Assembly: GCA_030613005.1 (NCBI GenBank)
Contig: JAUWMV010000009.1
Location: 17,083 to 81,082, forward strand
From: a bacterium
GTDB lineage: Bacteria > UBP14 > UBA6098 > B30-G16
Length of the DNA stretch: 64,000 nt
Direction: 5' to 3'
Positions 19,070 through 27,910 of this stretch are shown piece by piece. The position numbers and the translations under genes are program-made. The notes under the pieces are model-generated. The model was not told the origin of the DNA and ran no database searches. It saw only the letters and a list, made by a program, of their open reading frames with translations. The number at the start of each line of letters is the position of its first letter. Position 1 is the stretch's first letter.

Positions 19070-19927
19070 TTACCATACTAAAGTCATAGTTAACTTTGGA
19101 GTGGGTAATCCATGCACAATATCGCACCGAGCATTGAGATCGATCTCTTTAACACCGGTAAAACCCTTGTATAATTTATCATTGGAGCGTTTAGCAGTAA
19201 TAGCGGCATCGAAGGCTGAAATCAAATGGTTCACCACTACGACGCCGAGAAAGTATTTTGCTGAGGTATATTGTTTGTTAGCGTCTTTTCTCATTTTTGA
19301 GTAATGATCACGTTGTGGAGACTCTAATTTAGAGAGAATATCACGTACGAGAACTTTGTGAACTTCTTCCGGTGGCAGTGGAGCGGCTAATTCAAAAGTT
19401 TGCATTACTAAATCTTCAAAATCATCTCTGGAAATAATATCATCCCATCCAAATGCGAACCAATCGTATTTACCAATCATCTCATAATATTGCTGTGTCT
19501 TGGTATCGGGCAATATTTCTATTCCGAGTTGGTTAGTATCCTTGAGTGCGCATAAACTATCGTACCATCCAAGCCAAACACTGTCTATCCAGTGAGAATT
19601 AGCATAATCCTTAAAGTCGTCTTCTTTAATATTATATTCATTCATATAATACGCAAATCCAGCCCATAAACCGATCTCAGCTGCCAAAAAACCTGCAGCT
19701 TTGATATAGCTTTTTGAATAGAATTCGCCTAATCCGGGAAGAACAAGCGACATTAAAAAGGACTGCTTTACGGAAAGCACATTTTCGCTGGTAAATAGGA
19801 CCTCACCCTTATCCTCACCAATGTATTCTCCCTCTTGAATTTTTTTCACAGTCATATCTTGAACCAATTCAATGGAAAACGCTGAAGTTATAAATAATAG
19901 TGCTATTGCTAATACTAACAGTCGCAT
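19070..19927 (-). CDS. DUF5683-like membrane/exported protein (longer paralog)
   Basis: 285 residues. Signal peptide or membrane anchor about 1-18. Near residue 57 the DUF5683-type motif SLVLPGLGEFYSKSY is followed by the hydrophobic stretch AAGFLAAEIGLWAGFAYY. Residues about 110-210 are acidic and Trp/Tyr-rich; a second hydrophobic stretch, FLGVVVVNHLISAFDAA, lies near 230, followed by KEIDLNARCD. It is a paralog of the 221-residue protein at 14782. The start is supported by GGAGGGAAAGGT before the ATG. It is divergent from the 958-residue OmpA-type gene at 20433. Function unknown; probably envelope-associated. Confidence 0.75.
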   Translation of the reverse strand: MRLLVLAIALLFITSAFSIELVQDMTVKKIQEGEYIGEDKGEVLFTSENVLSVKQSFLMSLVLPGLGEFYSKSYIKAAGFLAAEIGLWAGFAYYMNEYNIKEDDFKDYANSHWIDSVWLGWYDSLCALKDTNQLGIEILPDTKTQQYYEMIGKYDWFAFGWDDIISRDDFEDLVMQTFELAAPLPPEEVHKVLVRDILSKLESPQRDHYSKMRKDANKQYTSAKYFLGVVVVNHLISAFDAAITAKRSNDKLYKGFTGVKEIDLNARCDIVHGLPTPKLTMTLVW

Positions 19928-20239
19928 ACCTTTCCCTCCATAAGTTTACTAAACACCACCCTTTTAATTTTCACCACCCTACTAATAATATCCTTAATGT
20001 ATGTTTTTTACAACTAAATTTTATCTATTGATATTAACGTGGAAAAAGAGCTATTAAAATTACAGTAAGTTTAAATATAAATCTTTTAAATCTGAAAAGA
20101 AAAGAAGAAAATTCTTAGAAGTACATATTTTTTACTTAGATGCAAAAAACATAGAATCTAAAAAACATTGCAACTATTCAATTTTATAATTATTATATTT
20201 GTAATAGAAGCGAACATATAGAGCATATTAAGCGGAAAT

Positions 20240-20270
20240 CCTTGAATTCGAATGTATACTGTCTTCAAGG
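20240..20270. promoter_or_regulatory. Perfect 7-bp inverted repeat in the divergent promoter region
   Basis: CCTTGAA at 20240-20246 and TTCAAGG at 20264-20270 with a 17-base spacer. It could be an operator or a leader hairpin for the OmpA-type gene at 20433; there is no U-tract, so it is not a terminator. Confidence 0.3.
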
Positions 20271-20354
20271 AGATAAGGTGAGATACTATATCAAGGAACT
20301 GATATTATTTTTAAAAACTAAGAAAACACTTTCTTATGAAGGCTAAAATGCTTA

Positions 20355-20360
20355 TATAAT
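20355..20360 (+). promoter_or_regulatory. Candidate -10 box for the 958-residue OmpA-type gene
   Basis: A consensus TATAAT lies about 73 bases before the ATG at 20433. The -35 position 17 bases upstream reads TCTTAT, a weak match, so only the -10 half is persuasive. Confidence 0.35.
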
Positions 20361-20432
20361 GCGAGATTTATGCTCTAACAATACGTTTTACTCTATAAAA
20401 ATGAACGATCGATAATTTCGGAGGATTTTGAT

Positions 20433-23309
20433 ATGAAGAAAGTAAGTTTAATCGTTTTGTTAATGCTCTTTTCTGTTGGGTTTGGGTTAGAAAACGACCA
20501 ATTTGGACCTCGTTCTCTCGGAATGGGCCGAACATTTGTGGCTGTGGCTGATGATGGTTTTGCTCCAATGTGGAATCCAGCGGGTTTGGAACTTTTTAAG
20601 GACAGAATGGTTACGGGAATGTTCTCAAAGTTGTTTTTGAATCTGGAAAACGATATCATTGGAGAGGGCTATGTCTCTTACATTCATCATTTCGATATGC
20701 TCGGTTCCATGGGAATTTCTCTATCCCAACTTTTAAGCGAGCGTTGGCAAGATGGAGCATATTCTTTCTCTTATGCAAAGGGCATATCAAATAAAATTTA
20801 CCTCGGATTTAATTTTAAAGTTTTGAGGAAAGCAGTATTAAATCCGGGAAATGATCCGTTCTTCGATGACGGATCGGATAAGTTTGGCTATGCACTGGAT
20901 GCAGGTTTTTTAGTGCGACCTAATAGCAAGCTCACTTTTGGTGCCTATGCTGGGAACCTTAATCGACCTGACATGACATTCAAGAACTTAGGCGAGGATC
21001 TTCGGGAACCGTTGATTATAAGAGGAGGAGCCTCATATAAATACAGAAACGATATATTGATGGCTTTTGATTTACGATTTCTTAGTGACGAAGTTAACGA
21101 TAAGAAAGCCCTAAAACCCTCAGCCGGTGTGGAATATTGGGCGACCAAAAGCGTTGGATTGAGAAGCGGTGTAAATCTGGAAGAGATAACATTAGGTGCA
21201 TCGTATAGAAATAGAAAAGTAATCGACCTCCAGATAGATTATGCGTTTTTATACCCAACAAGCGGTATTCAACGAATGGGTGCAACGTCGCATAAAATAT
21301 CAGCAACGTTGCGACTCGCTCCACCGCCAAAACCATTATTCGATTTGGTAATTAAAACCTCAAAAATGAGCTTATATCCGCAAAATGCAATTATAGGAGA
21401 AACGATTAACATTAAAGCACTTGTGGAAAATGTAGGCGAGGCTACTGTAAAGAAAGTTATGGTTACGCTTTATTTCAATGATCCTGTGAAAGGCTGGGTT
21501 TTAGCTGCACCTGTTAGAACTATCAGAAAAAGGATTGCCGCGGGTGATGATTACGAAATCGAATGGGAATTCGTTCCACCCGGGAAAGGTTATTATCAGA
21601 TATTTGCAAGTGTGGATGATAACGGACTGGCTATTCCAGAGCCCAGTGGCGAAATAAAGGAGATCGATGAAACCAACAACACAGGTTTTGTAGAATTCAC
21701 TGTTTTCGCACTACCCGAGGGGGAAGCCTCACCAGTTGAAACTGAACTCGATATTTCTGAAGTTACATTGATTAGGGAGGAGGAGCCTATTATTCCTGCT
21801 GTATTCTTCGATCCTATGGAGAGTGTTGTGGATGACCGATTCCAGTATATACTTTCTGTTATAGGAGAAAGACTTACAGAAAATCCGGACATAATAATCG
21901 ATATCTACGGTTATTACAATCCTGAGAGCGACGGTGAGCTTTATGAGTTCGGTGAAAGGTTGGCGAAATCGAGAGCTAAAGCCGTTCGTTCTGTTATGAT
22001 AAAATATGACCCTAAAATTCTTAGTCAAGTAAAGTTAGGTGACACAAAGACATATGATCCCTTAGAAACCCGAAGCGGAGAGATATATGAACATCTTGTT
22101 GAAGATAAACCGTTGGCAGAAGCTGAAAACCGACGTGCTTATATGTACGCTAAGGTTAAAGGATTTGAGGACTGGAAGCCTGTAATCTATTTCGACAAGA
22201 ACTCGTCTGAGGTTGATATGGAGGCTTTGAAAATCTTACGTGGTGAGGCAGATAGAATTAAAGAGGTTATGGAAAATAATCCTGAGATAATATATCTGGT
22301 TACCGGTTTTGGTGGCGAAAACGAAAAGAGAACCGAAATATTGGCATTTGATAGAGCGTTTAACATACGGAAATCGCTTGAGAACATTCTCGGTCCTGAA
22401 TTTATAAACCGATTCAACCGTAGGATATTTATTCATGCAAACACCGATGTTCAAGCACAACAAGGCAAAGCTACAATATGTATTTCTGGTGAGGGACTTT
22501 TATTCCGTCCTATCGAAGGCAAATGGGCAGCAAAAGACTACGAATATCTGGCGGAACAGATGAATTTCGTTGTTATTAAGAGTAATGTTGAAGCCGGCGT
22601 TGACAGCTATTGCGTTGCAATTGTTGAGGATAATGGTGATGTATTTAGAGTTTTATCTATGGGTTCAGGGAATATTCCTGAGGGTGTTCCCTGGGATTGG
22701 CGAAACGAGGATGGTAATCTTATTTCGCCCGATAGGGAATATCGAGTGAGATTGGATATTGTTGATAGATTGGGACAGAAGATAACCAGATTTTCCGAGC
22801 CTATTAGAGTCAACGTTAATAAAATCCAGAGAGAGCTTGAGACGCTTATCTTGGTACAGTTCCTTTTTGACGCCAGAAAATCGGAGTCGGTATTTCAGGA
22901 ATCGCGTGTGGAATATATCGCAAGAAGGTTTATCCAAAAAGCACTCGAACCTAAGAAAATTATGTTGGTTGAAGTTGCAGGGAATACGGATATTATTGGA
23001 ATGAATTTCAGAAACCGAGAATTAGCTAAGGAGCGAGCAAAGAAAGAATATCAGAACATTAGAATGTATTTGATGTATCTACTGGGATTATCGAGCGACA
23101 GTGAACTCAACGCATGGCTAAGCAGACATAATACAAGGTTTACTTATAAAGGTTATGGACCAGATAAGCCTTATGTTATAACCCGATGGCGGGATAACGA
23201 ACTTATTAAAAAGGAAATAGGGAATAATATAAATCCCGAAGGTAGAATAATTAATAGACGAGTTACAATAGAATTTTACACAGAAAAGCGAATTCAAGAA
23301 AAAATGTAA
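20433..23309 (+). CDS. PorV-like barrel plus CARDB and multiple OmpA-like domains, outer membrane protein
   Basis: 958 residues, with CGGAGGATTTTGAT before the ATG. Signal peptide about 1-18. Residues about 22-300 are a PorV/UPF0164-like barrel: the start motif GPRSLGMGRTFVAVADD, then MWNPAGLEL. Residues about 305-440 are a CARDB-like domain (VENVGEATVKKV) ending in an EIDETNNTG motif. OmpA-like domain 1 is about 450-575 (PAVFFDPMES ... AENRRAYMY). A degenerate domain 2 spans about 580-700, a FlgD-like Ig segment (PWDWRNEDGN) about 715-790, and OmpA-like domain 3 about 795-950 (GNTDIIGMNFRNRELAKERA ... INRRVTIEF). It should sit in the outer membrane and bind murein. It is flanked by its own terminator and is probably monocistronic. 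Paralogs lie at 9283 and 39850. Confidence 0.85.
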   Translation: MKKVSLIVLLMLFSVGFGLENDQFGPRSLGMGRTFVAVADDGFAPMWNPAGLELFKDRMVTGMFSKLFLNLENDIIGEGYVSYIHHFDMLGSMGISLSQLLSERWQDGAYSFSYAKGISNKIYLGFNFKVLRKAVLNPGNDPFFDDGSDKFGYALDAGFLVRPNSKLTFGAYAGNLNRPDMTFKNLGEDLREPLIIRGGASYKYRNDILMAFDLRFLSDEVNDKKALKPSAGVEYWATKSVGLRSGVNLEEITLGASYRNRKVIDLQIDYAFLYPTSGIQRMGATSHKISATLRLAPPPKPLFDLVIKTSKMSLYPQNAIIGETINIKALVENVGEATVKKVMVTLYFNDPVKGWVLAAPVRTIRKRIAAGDDYEIEWEFVPPGKGYYQIFASVDDNGLAIPEPSGEIKEIDETNNTGFVEFTVFALPEGEASPVETELDISEVTLIREEEPIIPAVFFDPMESVVDDRFQYILSVIGERLTENPDIIIDIYGYYNPESDGELYEFGERLAKSRAKAVRSVMIKYDPKILSQVKLGDTKTYDPLETRSGEIYEHLVEDKPLAEAENRRAYMYAKVKGFEDWKPVIYFDKNSSEVDMEALKILRGEADRIKEVMENNPEIIYLVTGFGGENEKRTEILAFDRAFNIRKSLENILGPEFINRFNRRIFIHANTDVQAQQGKATICISGEGLLFRPIEGKWAAKDYEYLAEQMNFVVIKSNVEAGVDSYCVAIVEDNGDVFRVLSMGSGNIPEGVPWDWRNEDGNLISPDREYRVRLDIVDRLGQKITRFSEPIRVNVNKIQRELETLILVQFLFDARKSESVFQESRVEYIARRFIQKALEPKKIMLVEVAGNTDIIGMNFRNRELAKERAKKEYQNIRMYLMYLLGLSSDSELNAWLSRHNTRFTYKGYGPDKPYVITRWRDNELIKKEIGNNINPEGRIINRRVTIEFYTEKRIQEKM

Positions 23310-23346
23310 ATTGCCGAGTTTAAAGATAAAAATTGACATGAACTTT

Positions 23347-23379
23347 GGACGGAGTATTAATTTCTCCGTCCTTCTATTT
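23347..23379 (+). terminator. Rho-independent terminator after the 958-residue OmpA-type gene
   Basis: The stem GGACGGAG/CTCCGTCC is a perfect 8-bp repeat with a 9-base AT loop, followed by TTCTATTT. It starts 37 bases after the stop codon at 23309. Confidence 0.85.
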
Positions 23380-23529
23380 CTCATGAATAATGTAATAAAT
23401 TATGCAGTTTTTTAAGTGAGTGCGGTTAAAAATATCCACTGGTTCAAATCATTTCAAGGGAGATAAGAGAGCATGCGATAGAGTACTCTATTTACACTTT
23501 TCTTGGGTAAATCAATGATTAACCGAGTG

Positions 23530-24684
23530 CTAAATAACCTCTGTAACCACACCATCTCGAATATATACTCTTCGAACACGTTCTGATATGCCGGTAAGTA
23601 TTTCGTAGTTAATAGTGTTACACCATCGTGCATGATCATCTGCAGTAATTCGTTGTCCTTCTTGTGAACCTATGATTTTCACATGATCATCCGGTCGAAC
23701 ATCGTCCCCGGCGTCGACCATTGTTGTGTCCATACATATTCTACCTAATATCGGTCGACGGAGACCGTTTATTAAAACCTCTCCCTTTTTGTAGAGACCC
23801 AAGCGCATACCATCACCATAACCAGCTCGGATTACTGCTACTCGCATTGGAGTTGATGTAATATATTTTCTTCCATAACTAATACTTGTTCCCCCAGGAA
23901 ACTCGCGAGTTTGAATTACATGAGTTTCTAACGAAAGTACGGGTTCAACGTCAATTGTGTGGTTACAGTGATCTGAGGGATAAAGTCCATAAGCCAGCAG
24001 TCCCGGTCGAACTGTATTCCCGAATATTGGATGGTGCAATATTCCACCTGAATTGGACACATGAACAATAGGAATATTTATTTTATAATCTCGAAGCTTT
24101 TTATAGATATCTTGGAATCTATTTATCTGCATAAGAGTAAATTCCCTATCGTTATCATCTGAACTATCCGCAACAGGAAAGTGCGTGAATATGCCATAAA
24201 CCTCTATGTTAGGGAGCATCGATACTGCAATTATTTCACCCACAGCATCCTGCCATGGAATACCTGTTCTACCCATTCCAGTGTCTATTTCTATGTGAAT
24301 TTGAACTTTTTTATTGACTTTAATGGCTTGTTTAGAAAGTTCCTCGGCAAAAACACGGTTTACTACATTTGGCGATAGTGAGTGATAAACCACAGACGGC
24401 ATCTGCTCGAGTGTTGGCGGAGTTAATATTATAACCTCACCCTCAATTTCGGCATCCCTAAGCTCAACACCCTCGACAAGCGTAGCTACGCCAAAACGTT
24501 TAATGCCTGAAAGTGAGGCTTCACGACAGATTGGCACAACACCGTGACCATACGCATTTGCCTTCACTGCAAGAATGATATCTCTGTTGCCGATCTTTCG
24601 TTTTATTGCTATAAGATTACGTTTGAACGCACTGAGATCTATCTCGCAGAATGTTTCTAAATAATGGCCTCTTGGATCTCGCAT
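23530..24684 (-). CDS. alr: Alanine racemase
   Basis: 384 residues, normal for the family. A PLP-dependent enzyme making D-alanine for peptidoglycan, cytoplasmic. The PLP lysine is K41 in AVKANAYGHG. GMGRTGIPW is near residue 140, HVSNSGG near 205, the catalytic-Tyr motif RAGYGDGMR near 275, and GRICMDTTMVD near 305. The ATG at 24684 follows AAAGGAT. It is transcribed towards the OmpA-type gene's terminator (convergent with 20433-23309). It complements murI at 12449 in supplying D-amino acids for the cell wall. Confidence 0.97.
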   Translation of the reverse strand: MRDPRGHYLETFCEIDLSAFKRNLIAIKRKIGNRDIILAVKANAYGHGVVPICREASLSGIKRFGVATLVEGVELRDAEIEGEVIILTPPTLEQMPSVVYHSLSPNVVNRVFAEELSKQAIKVNKKVQIHIEIDTGMGRTGIPWQDAVGEIIAVSMLPNIEVYGIFTHFPVADSSDDNDREFTLMQINRFQDIYKKLRDYKINIPIVHVSNSGGILHHPIFGNTVRPGLLAYGLYPSDHCNHTIDVEPVLSLETHVIQTREFPGGTSISYGRKYITSTPMRVAVIRAGYGDGMRLGLYKKGEVLINGLRRPILGRICMDTTMVDAGDDVRPDDHVKIIGSQEGQRITADDHARWCNTINYEILTGISERVRRVYIRDGVVTEVI

Positions 24685-25056
24685 AGTTATCCTTTATTAT
24701 CAAATCTATTAAAAGTCACATAACTCTGAGAAGCAAGGGAATTGTAAATTTGTTTCTCTTTTCCAATTAATTGCTTGACTATTTCCTAAATTCTAAAATT
24801 TTGGTATTCTAAATAACTTCATCATATCCGATTTATAAATTATTTGAGTAGCAGCTTTTTGCGATTTCAGATTTCTACATAGAATGAAACGCCAAGAAGC
24901 TTGGAATATTGTGTGTTTGTGTTAAAGCACAACTTGTCTTAGATTTAAATAAAGATATCGGTCTTGTTCTTAAGGAGTTTATAAGGGACATTTGTCCTTT
25001 AATGCGATTAGTTAATAATATAAAATAGGATCCGTAGGATTTAGCTTGGAGATATA
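24685..25056. other. 372-bp divergent intergenic region between alr and the MscS gene
   Basis: AT-rich. It contains an imperfect hairpin at about 24983-25000 (AAGGGACA/TGTCCTT), about 55 bases before the MscS start, without a U-tract. It should carry the promoters of alr and the MscS gene. No additional gene is supportable. Confidence 0.5.
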
Positions 25057-25986
25057 ATGTTGAATACTGCTTATCAATGGATACAAAGCATAACAGGTAT
25101 AAGTATAGCAGCTCAGAATAAAATATTCAGTAGTGCAATTATTATACTTGTTTTATTGGTTTTAAGAACAATTCTACTAAAAATTGTATTCAAACAGACA
25201 ACAAATGCGCACACTCGATACATCTGGCGAAAAACATCGTCCTACATTGCAGTTATATTAGCAATTTTTGTTGGTGGTAGAGTTTGGATCGCGGCTTTCG
25301 CATCTATTGGCACATTCCTTGGATTGCTCTCTGCCGGTATTGCTATAGCATTAAAAGACCTTCTTGTAAACATAGCAGGATGGTTATATATAATAAGCTT
25401 TAGACCCTTTGTAGTTGGCGATAGAATACAAATTGGAGACAATTCAGGTGACGTAATCGATATTAGTGTCTTTGGTTCTACGCTTCTGGAAATCCGAGAA
25501 TGGGTCGATGCCGATCAAAGCACTGGAAGAATTCTCGTCATCCCTAACGGACAACTTCTAACACTCTCATTGGCAAACTACACCAAGGGTTTACCATATA
25601 TATGGAACGAAATCCCTATTTTAATAACTTTTGAAAGCGATTGGAAAAAAGCTAAGAAAATGTTTTTTGAAATTTTAGTTAAGCATGCTAAACCGATCAG
25701 CAAATATGCTGATTCAAGGCTCGATGAAGCCAGTAAGAGATTTATGATAAGCTACAAAAAGCTTACACCAATTATTTACACAACTGTCAAGAATAGTGGT
25801 GTATTGCTTACGATGAGATTCCTCTGTGAACCTAAATTAAGAAGGTCTGTGGAGATGGAGATATGGGAAGATATACTCGATCAGTTAAGTAAATGCGATG
25901 ATATAGACCTTGCATATCCAACACAAAGATTTTACAACAATGCTATCGAGGGAAAGAAAAGCTTAAACAATCTCCAGATGGGTTGA
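25057..25986 (+). CDS. MscS-family mechanosensitive ion channel
   Basis: 309 residues. Three hydrophobic segments at about 24-44, 62-82 and 88-116 match the small MscS architecture. The third (GLLSAGIAIALKDLLVNIAGW) has the Ala/Gly spacing of the TM3 pore helix. The beta domain follows with RPFVVGDRIQIGD, GDVIDI and the IPNGQL motif near residue 165. Such channels open under membrane tension and release osmolytes during hypo-osmotic shock; inner membrane. GGAGATATA precedes the ATG. It stands alone before the Rrf2 regulator, 125 bp downstream. Confidence 0.92.
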   Translation: MLNTAYQWIQSITGISIAAQNKIFSSAIIILVLLVLRTILLKIVFKQTTNAHTRYIWRKTSSYIAVILAIFVGGRVWIAAFASIGTFLGLLSAGIAIALKDLLVNIAGWLYIISFRPFVVGDRIQIGDNSGDVIDISVFGSTLLEIREWVDADQSTGRILVIPNGQLLTLSLANYTKGLPYIWNEIPILITFESDWKKAKKMFFEILVKHAKPISKYADSRLDEASKRFMISYKKLTPIIYTTVKNSGVLLTMRFLCEPKLRRSVEMEIWEDILDQLSKCDDIDLAYPTQRFYNNAIEGKKSLNNLQMG

Positions 25987-26111
25987 AGGACATGGGAACC
26001 TAAACTAAAAATTAACAATAATCTATAATGGGAAAAAGCTTAGTTTAACATAGTAGTCGATTATTACATATAGGAATATATTATTATTAAACAATAACTT
26101 CGGGGGGTCCA

Positions 26112-26585
26112 ATGAAAATTTCCACGAGATTAAGATACGGAGCCAGAGCTGCTCTCGAACTCGCAAAATCATACGGTGGTAAACCTGTTCCCATTCAATG
26201 GATTGCCTCGAGACAAGACATTTCATCCTCATATCTCGAACAGCTATTAGCCAAGTTGAGAAATGGTGGAATTGTTTCGAGTTTTAAAGGACCTGGTGGC
26301 GGCTATAAACTAAGTCAACCCCCAGAAAAAATATCTATTTTAGACTTAGAGACTGCGCTTGAAGGAAAAATAGCATTAATAAAGTGTTGTGAATCCGAAA
26401 AATGTGACTGCGGAAGAGAAGATTATTGTGTTATGAAATTGTTTTGGGTTCAATTGCAAGAGTTAATGATTGATTATTTAAAGAGCATTACTCTTCAGGA
26501 TGTTCTTGAAAAGGAGAAAGAAATTGTTTCAAAAAAAGGAGAGAGAAAACCACGTAAAGTTAGAAGAAGAAAAGTAAAAGAGTAA
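26112..26585 (+). CDS. Rrf2-family transcriptional regulator with Cys cluster
   Basis: 157 residues. The N-terminal winged helix matches Rrf2/IscR/NsrR: TRLRYGARAALELAK, SSYLEQLLAKLRNGG, and the wing GPGGGYKLSQP (residues 60-70). Five Cys lie at 92, 93, 98, 100 and 106 in the loop where Rrf2 proteins bind an Fe-S cluster, so it probably senses redox, oxygen or iron-sulfur status; the regulon is unknown. The C-terminus (about 135-157) is unusually basic. The start has a CGGGGGG ribosome site 5 bases upstream. It precedes the DUF177-rpmF-plsX-fabH block but is separated from it by over 200 bp. Confidence 0.92.
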   Translation: MKISTRLRYGARAALELAKSYGGKPVPIQWIASRQDISSSYLEQLLAKLRNGGIVSSFKGPGGGYKLSQPPEKISILDLETALEGKIALIKCCESEKCDCGREDYCVMKLFWVQLQELMIDYLKSITLQDVLEKEKEIVSKKGERKPRKVRRRKVKE

Positions 26586-26802
26586 ATTTTTAATTTGAAT
26601 TACTATATTTTTTCAGGAATTTTTGGTAACAACAATCGATTATAAGAAGTCCAATATTTTTTACAGTATAAGCATGAATATTGATTAAAATTATTTATAT
26701 CTGAAGATTTTCGACTCACGGTTGATATCTCAGATATTAATTTACTTATTTCAGATCAAATGTTACATTTATCATATATTCGATAGTATTATAGAGGTTA
26801 AA

Positions 26803-27345
26803 ATGTCTGATTATTTTTGGGTGTCTGACTTGCCCGAAGGAAGATGTGAGTATAAGTTTACCTGGAGTTCTGAACAGCTTGAACTAGAGGAGAGATGGAT
26901 AAAATTCCCGAATCCAATAAAATTAGAACTGCAGTGTTACCGACAAGGTTTTGAGGTTGCATGCACGGGAAATGTCAGGACTAAAGTTGAAGCTCAATGT
27001 GTAAGATGTTTAGAAAATTTCGAAATCGACGTAAATGAACCGTTGAGTTTCTCTGTCAGGCTCGGGTTGGGTGCTAAGTCTGTTATCTCACTTTGGACGG
27101 AGGATATTGTTTCCGTAGAACGTTTCAGCGGTAAGATAGACATCAAACCTCGTATTAGAGATGCAGTTTTATTAGGTATTCCAAATTATCCTGTCTGCCA
27201 TGAAAACTGTCTGGGATTGTGTCCAGTTTGTGGGGTGAATTTGAATAAGATGCAATGCGAGCATTCTAAGAGGAAAGCCAAGTCGAGAGACCCACGATGG
27301 CAAAAATTATCTGCATTACTTGAAAGGAAAATTGAGGAGGAATAG
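26803..27345 (+). CDS. YceD/DUF177 family protein
   Basis: 180 residues from the ATG at 26803, chosen for its GAGG site; upstream ATGs lack one and would add a hydrophobic tail unusual for the family. DUF177 proteins lie next to rpmF in many bacteria and have been linked to 23S rRNA metabolism. The conserved CVRC motif is at residues 66-69. The C-terminus holds a second Cys-rich zinc-binding-like region (C132, C136, C140, C143 and C152, with CPVCGVNL). It starts the block DUF177-rpmF-plsX-fabH, although nearly 300 bp separates it from rpmF, so rpmF may have its own promoter. Confidence 0.9.
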   Translation: MSDYFWVSDLPEGRCEYKFTWSSEQLELEERWIKFPNPIKLELQCYRQGFEVACTGNVRTKVEAQCVRCLENFEIDVNEPLSFSVRLGLGAKSVISLWTEDIVSVERFSGKIDIKPRIRDAVLLGIPNYPVCHENCLGLCPVCGVNLNKMQCEHSKRKAKSRDPRWQKLSALLERKIEEE

Positions 27346-27514
27346 ATCTGTAAAATTTACGAGTTGCATTCTAACTTTGAAAATAAATGATAAAATAGAT
27401 GACATAACGTTAATATTTTTAGATGTGATGACTTTGGCTATTTAGATTGTGTCAATATAGAATAACAACACATTGTAAGCTATAATGCAGGCTCAATATC
27501 TACAATAATCCAAT

Positions 27515-27540
27515 AATCTTTTCTATTATTAAAAAAGATT
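27515..27540. terminator. AT-rich hairpin between DUF177 and rpmF
   Basis: AATCTTTT/AAAAGATT with a 10-base loop, followed on the plus strand by TTAAATATT. It is a weak terminator candidate that could reduce read-through from DUF177 into rpmF. Confidence 0.3.
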
Positions 27541-27551
27541 TTAAATATTCT

Positions 27552-27580
27552 TTGAAAACGATAAATTACGTGATTATTCT
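27552..27580 (+). promoter_or_regulatory. Candidate sigma-70 promoter for rpmF-plsX-fabH
   Basis: TTGAAA at 27552-27557, a 17-base spacer, and TATTCT at 27575-27580, about 60 bases before the rpmF start. The fit is reasonable but AT-rich sequence produces such matches by chance. Confidence 0.4.
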
Positions 27581-27639
27581 TGAAATTATGAATAAAATCT
27601 ATAGATTTGGAGTCAATGCAAATAATAGGAGGATAATAT

Positions 27640-27828
27640 ATGGCGCTGCCCAAAAGAAGACAATCGAAGACGCGAAAGCGAAAACGCCGCACCCATTACA
27701 AGCTTAAAGCTATAAACTACGAGGAATGCCCAAATTGTCATGAACCGAAATTACCACATTTCGTCTGTTCACACTGCGGTTATTACAACCGACGACCAAT
27801 TTTGAAAATAAAAGAAAAGGAGAAATGA
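27640..27828 (+). CDS. rpmF: 50S ribosomal protein L32 (zinc-ribbon form)
   Basis: 62 residues. The N-terminus [17 protein letters not shown] is typical of L32, and the zinc-ribbon Cys pairs are C30/C33 and C43/C46, so this is the zinc-containing version. A strong AGGAGG site precedes the ATG. Its TGA stop overlaps an ATG in the arrangement ATGA at 27825-27828, which looks like translational coupling to plsX, although that ATG opens only a four-codon frame (see findings). Confidence 0.97.
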   Translation: MALPKRRQSKTRKRKRRTHYKLKAINYEECPNCHEPKLPHFVCSHCGYYNRRPILKIKEKEK

Positions 27829-27910
27829 AACGTCCTTAGTAAGCTATTATAAATCCATTTGGGCTGCAAAACGAATAAAAGAATCGGAAAAATCGGAGCA
27901 GAAAGTTGTT

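Larger units (their letters stand above)
19928..20432. other. 505-bp divergent intergenic region
   Basis: This AT-rich stretch separates the divergent genes starting at 19927 (minus) and 20433 (plus), so it must hold both promoters. It contains a perfect 7-bp inverted repeat CCTTGAA/TTCAAGG at 20240-20270 with a 17-base loop, and a TATAAT hexamer at 20355-20360. No open frame is convincing. Confidence 0.55.

Noticed and set aside
24983..25000. Hairpin before the MscS gene as a riboswitch or terminator
   Set aside because: The stem is short and imperfect with no U-tract and no match to a riboswitch I know.
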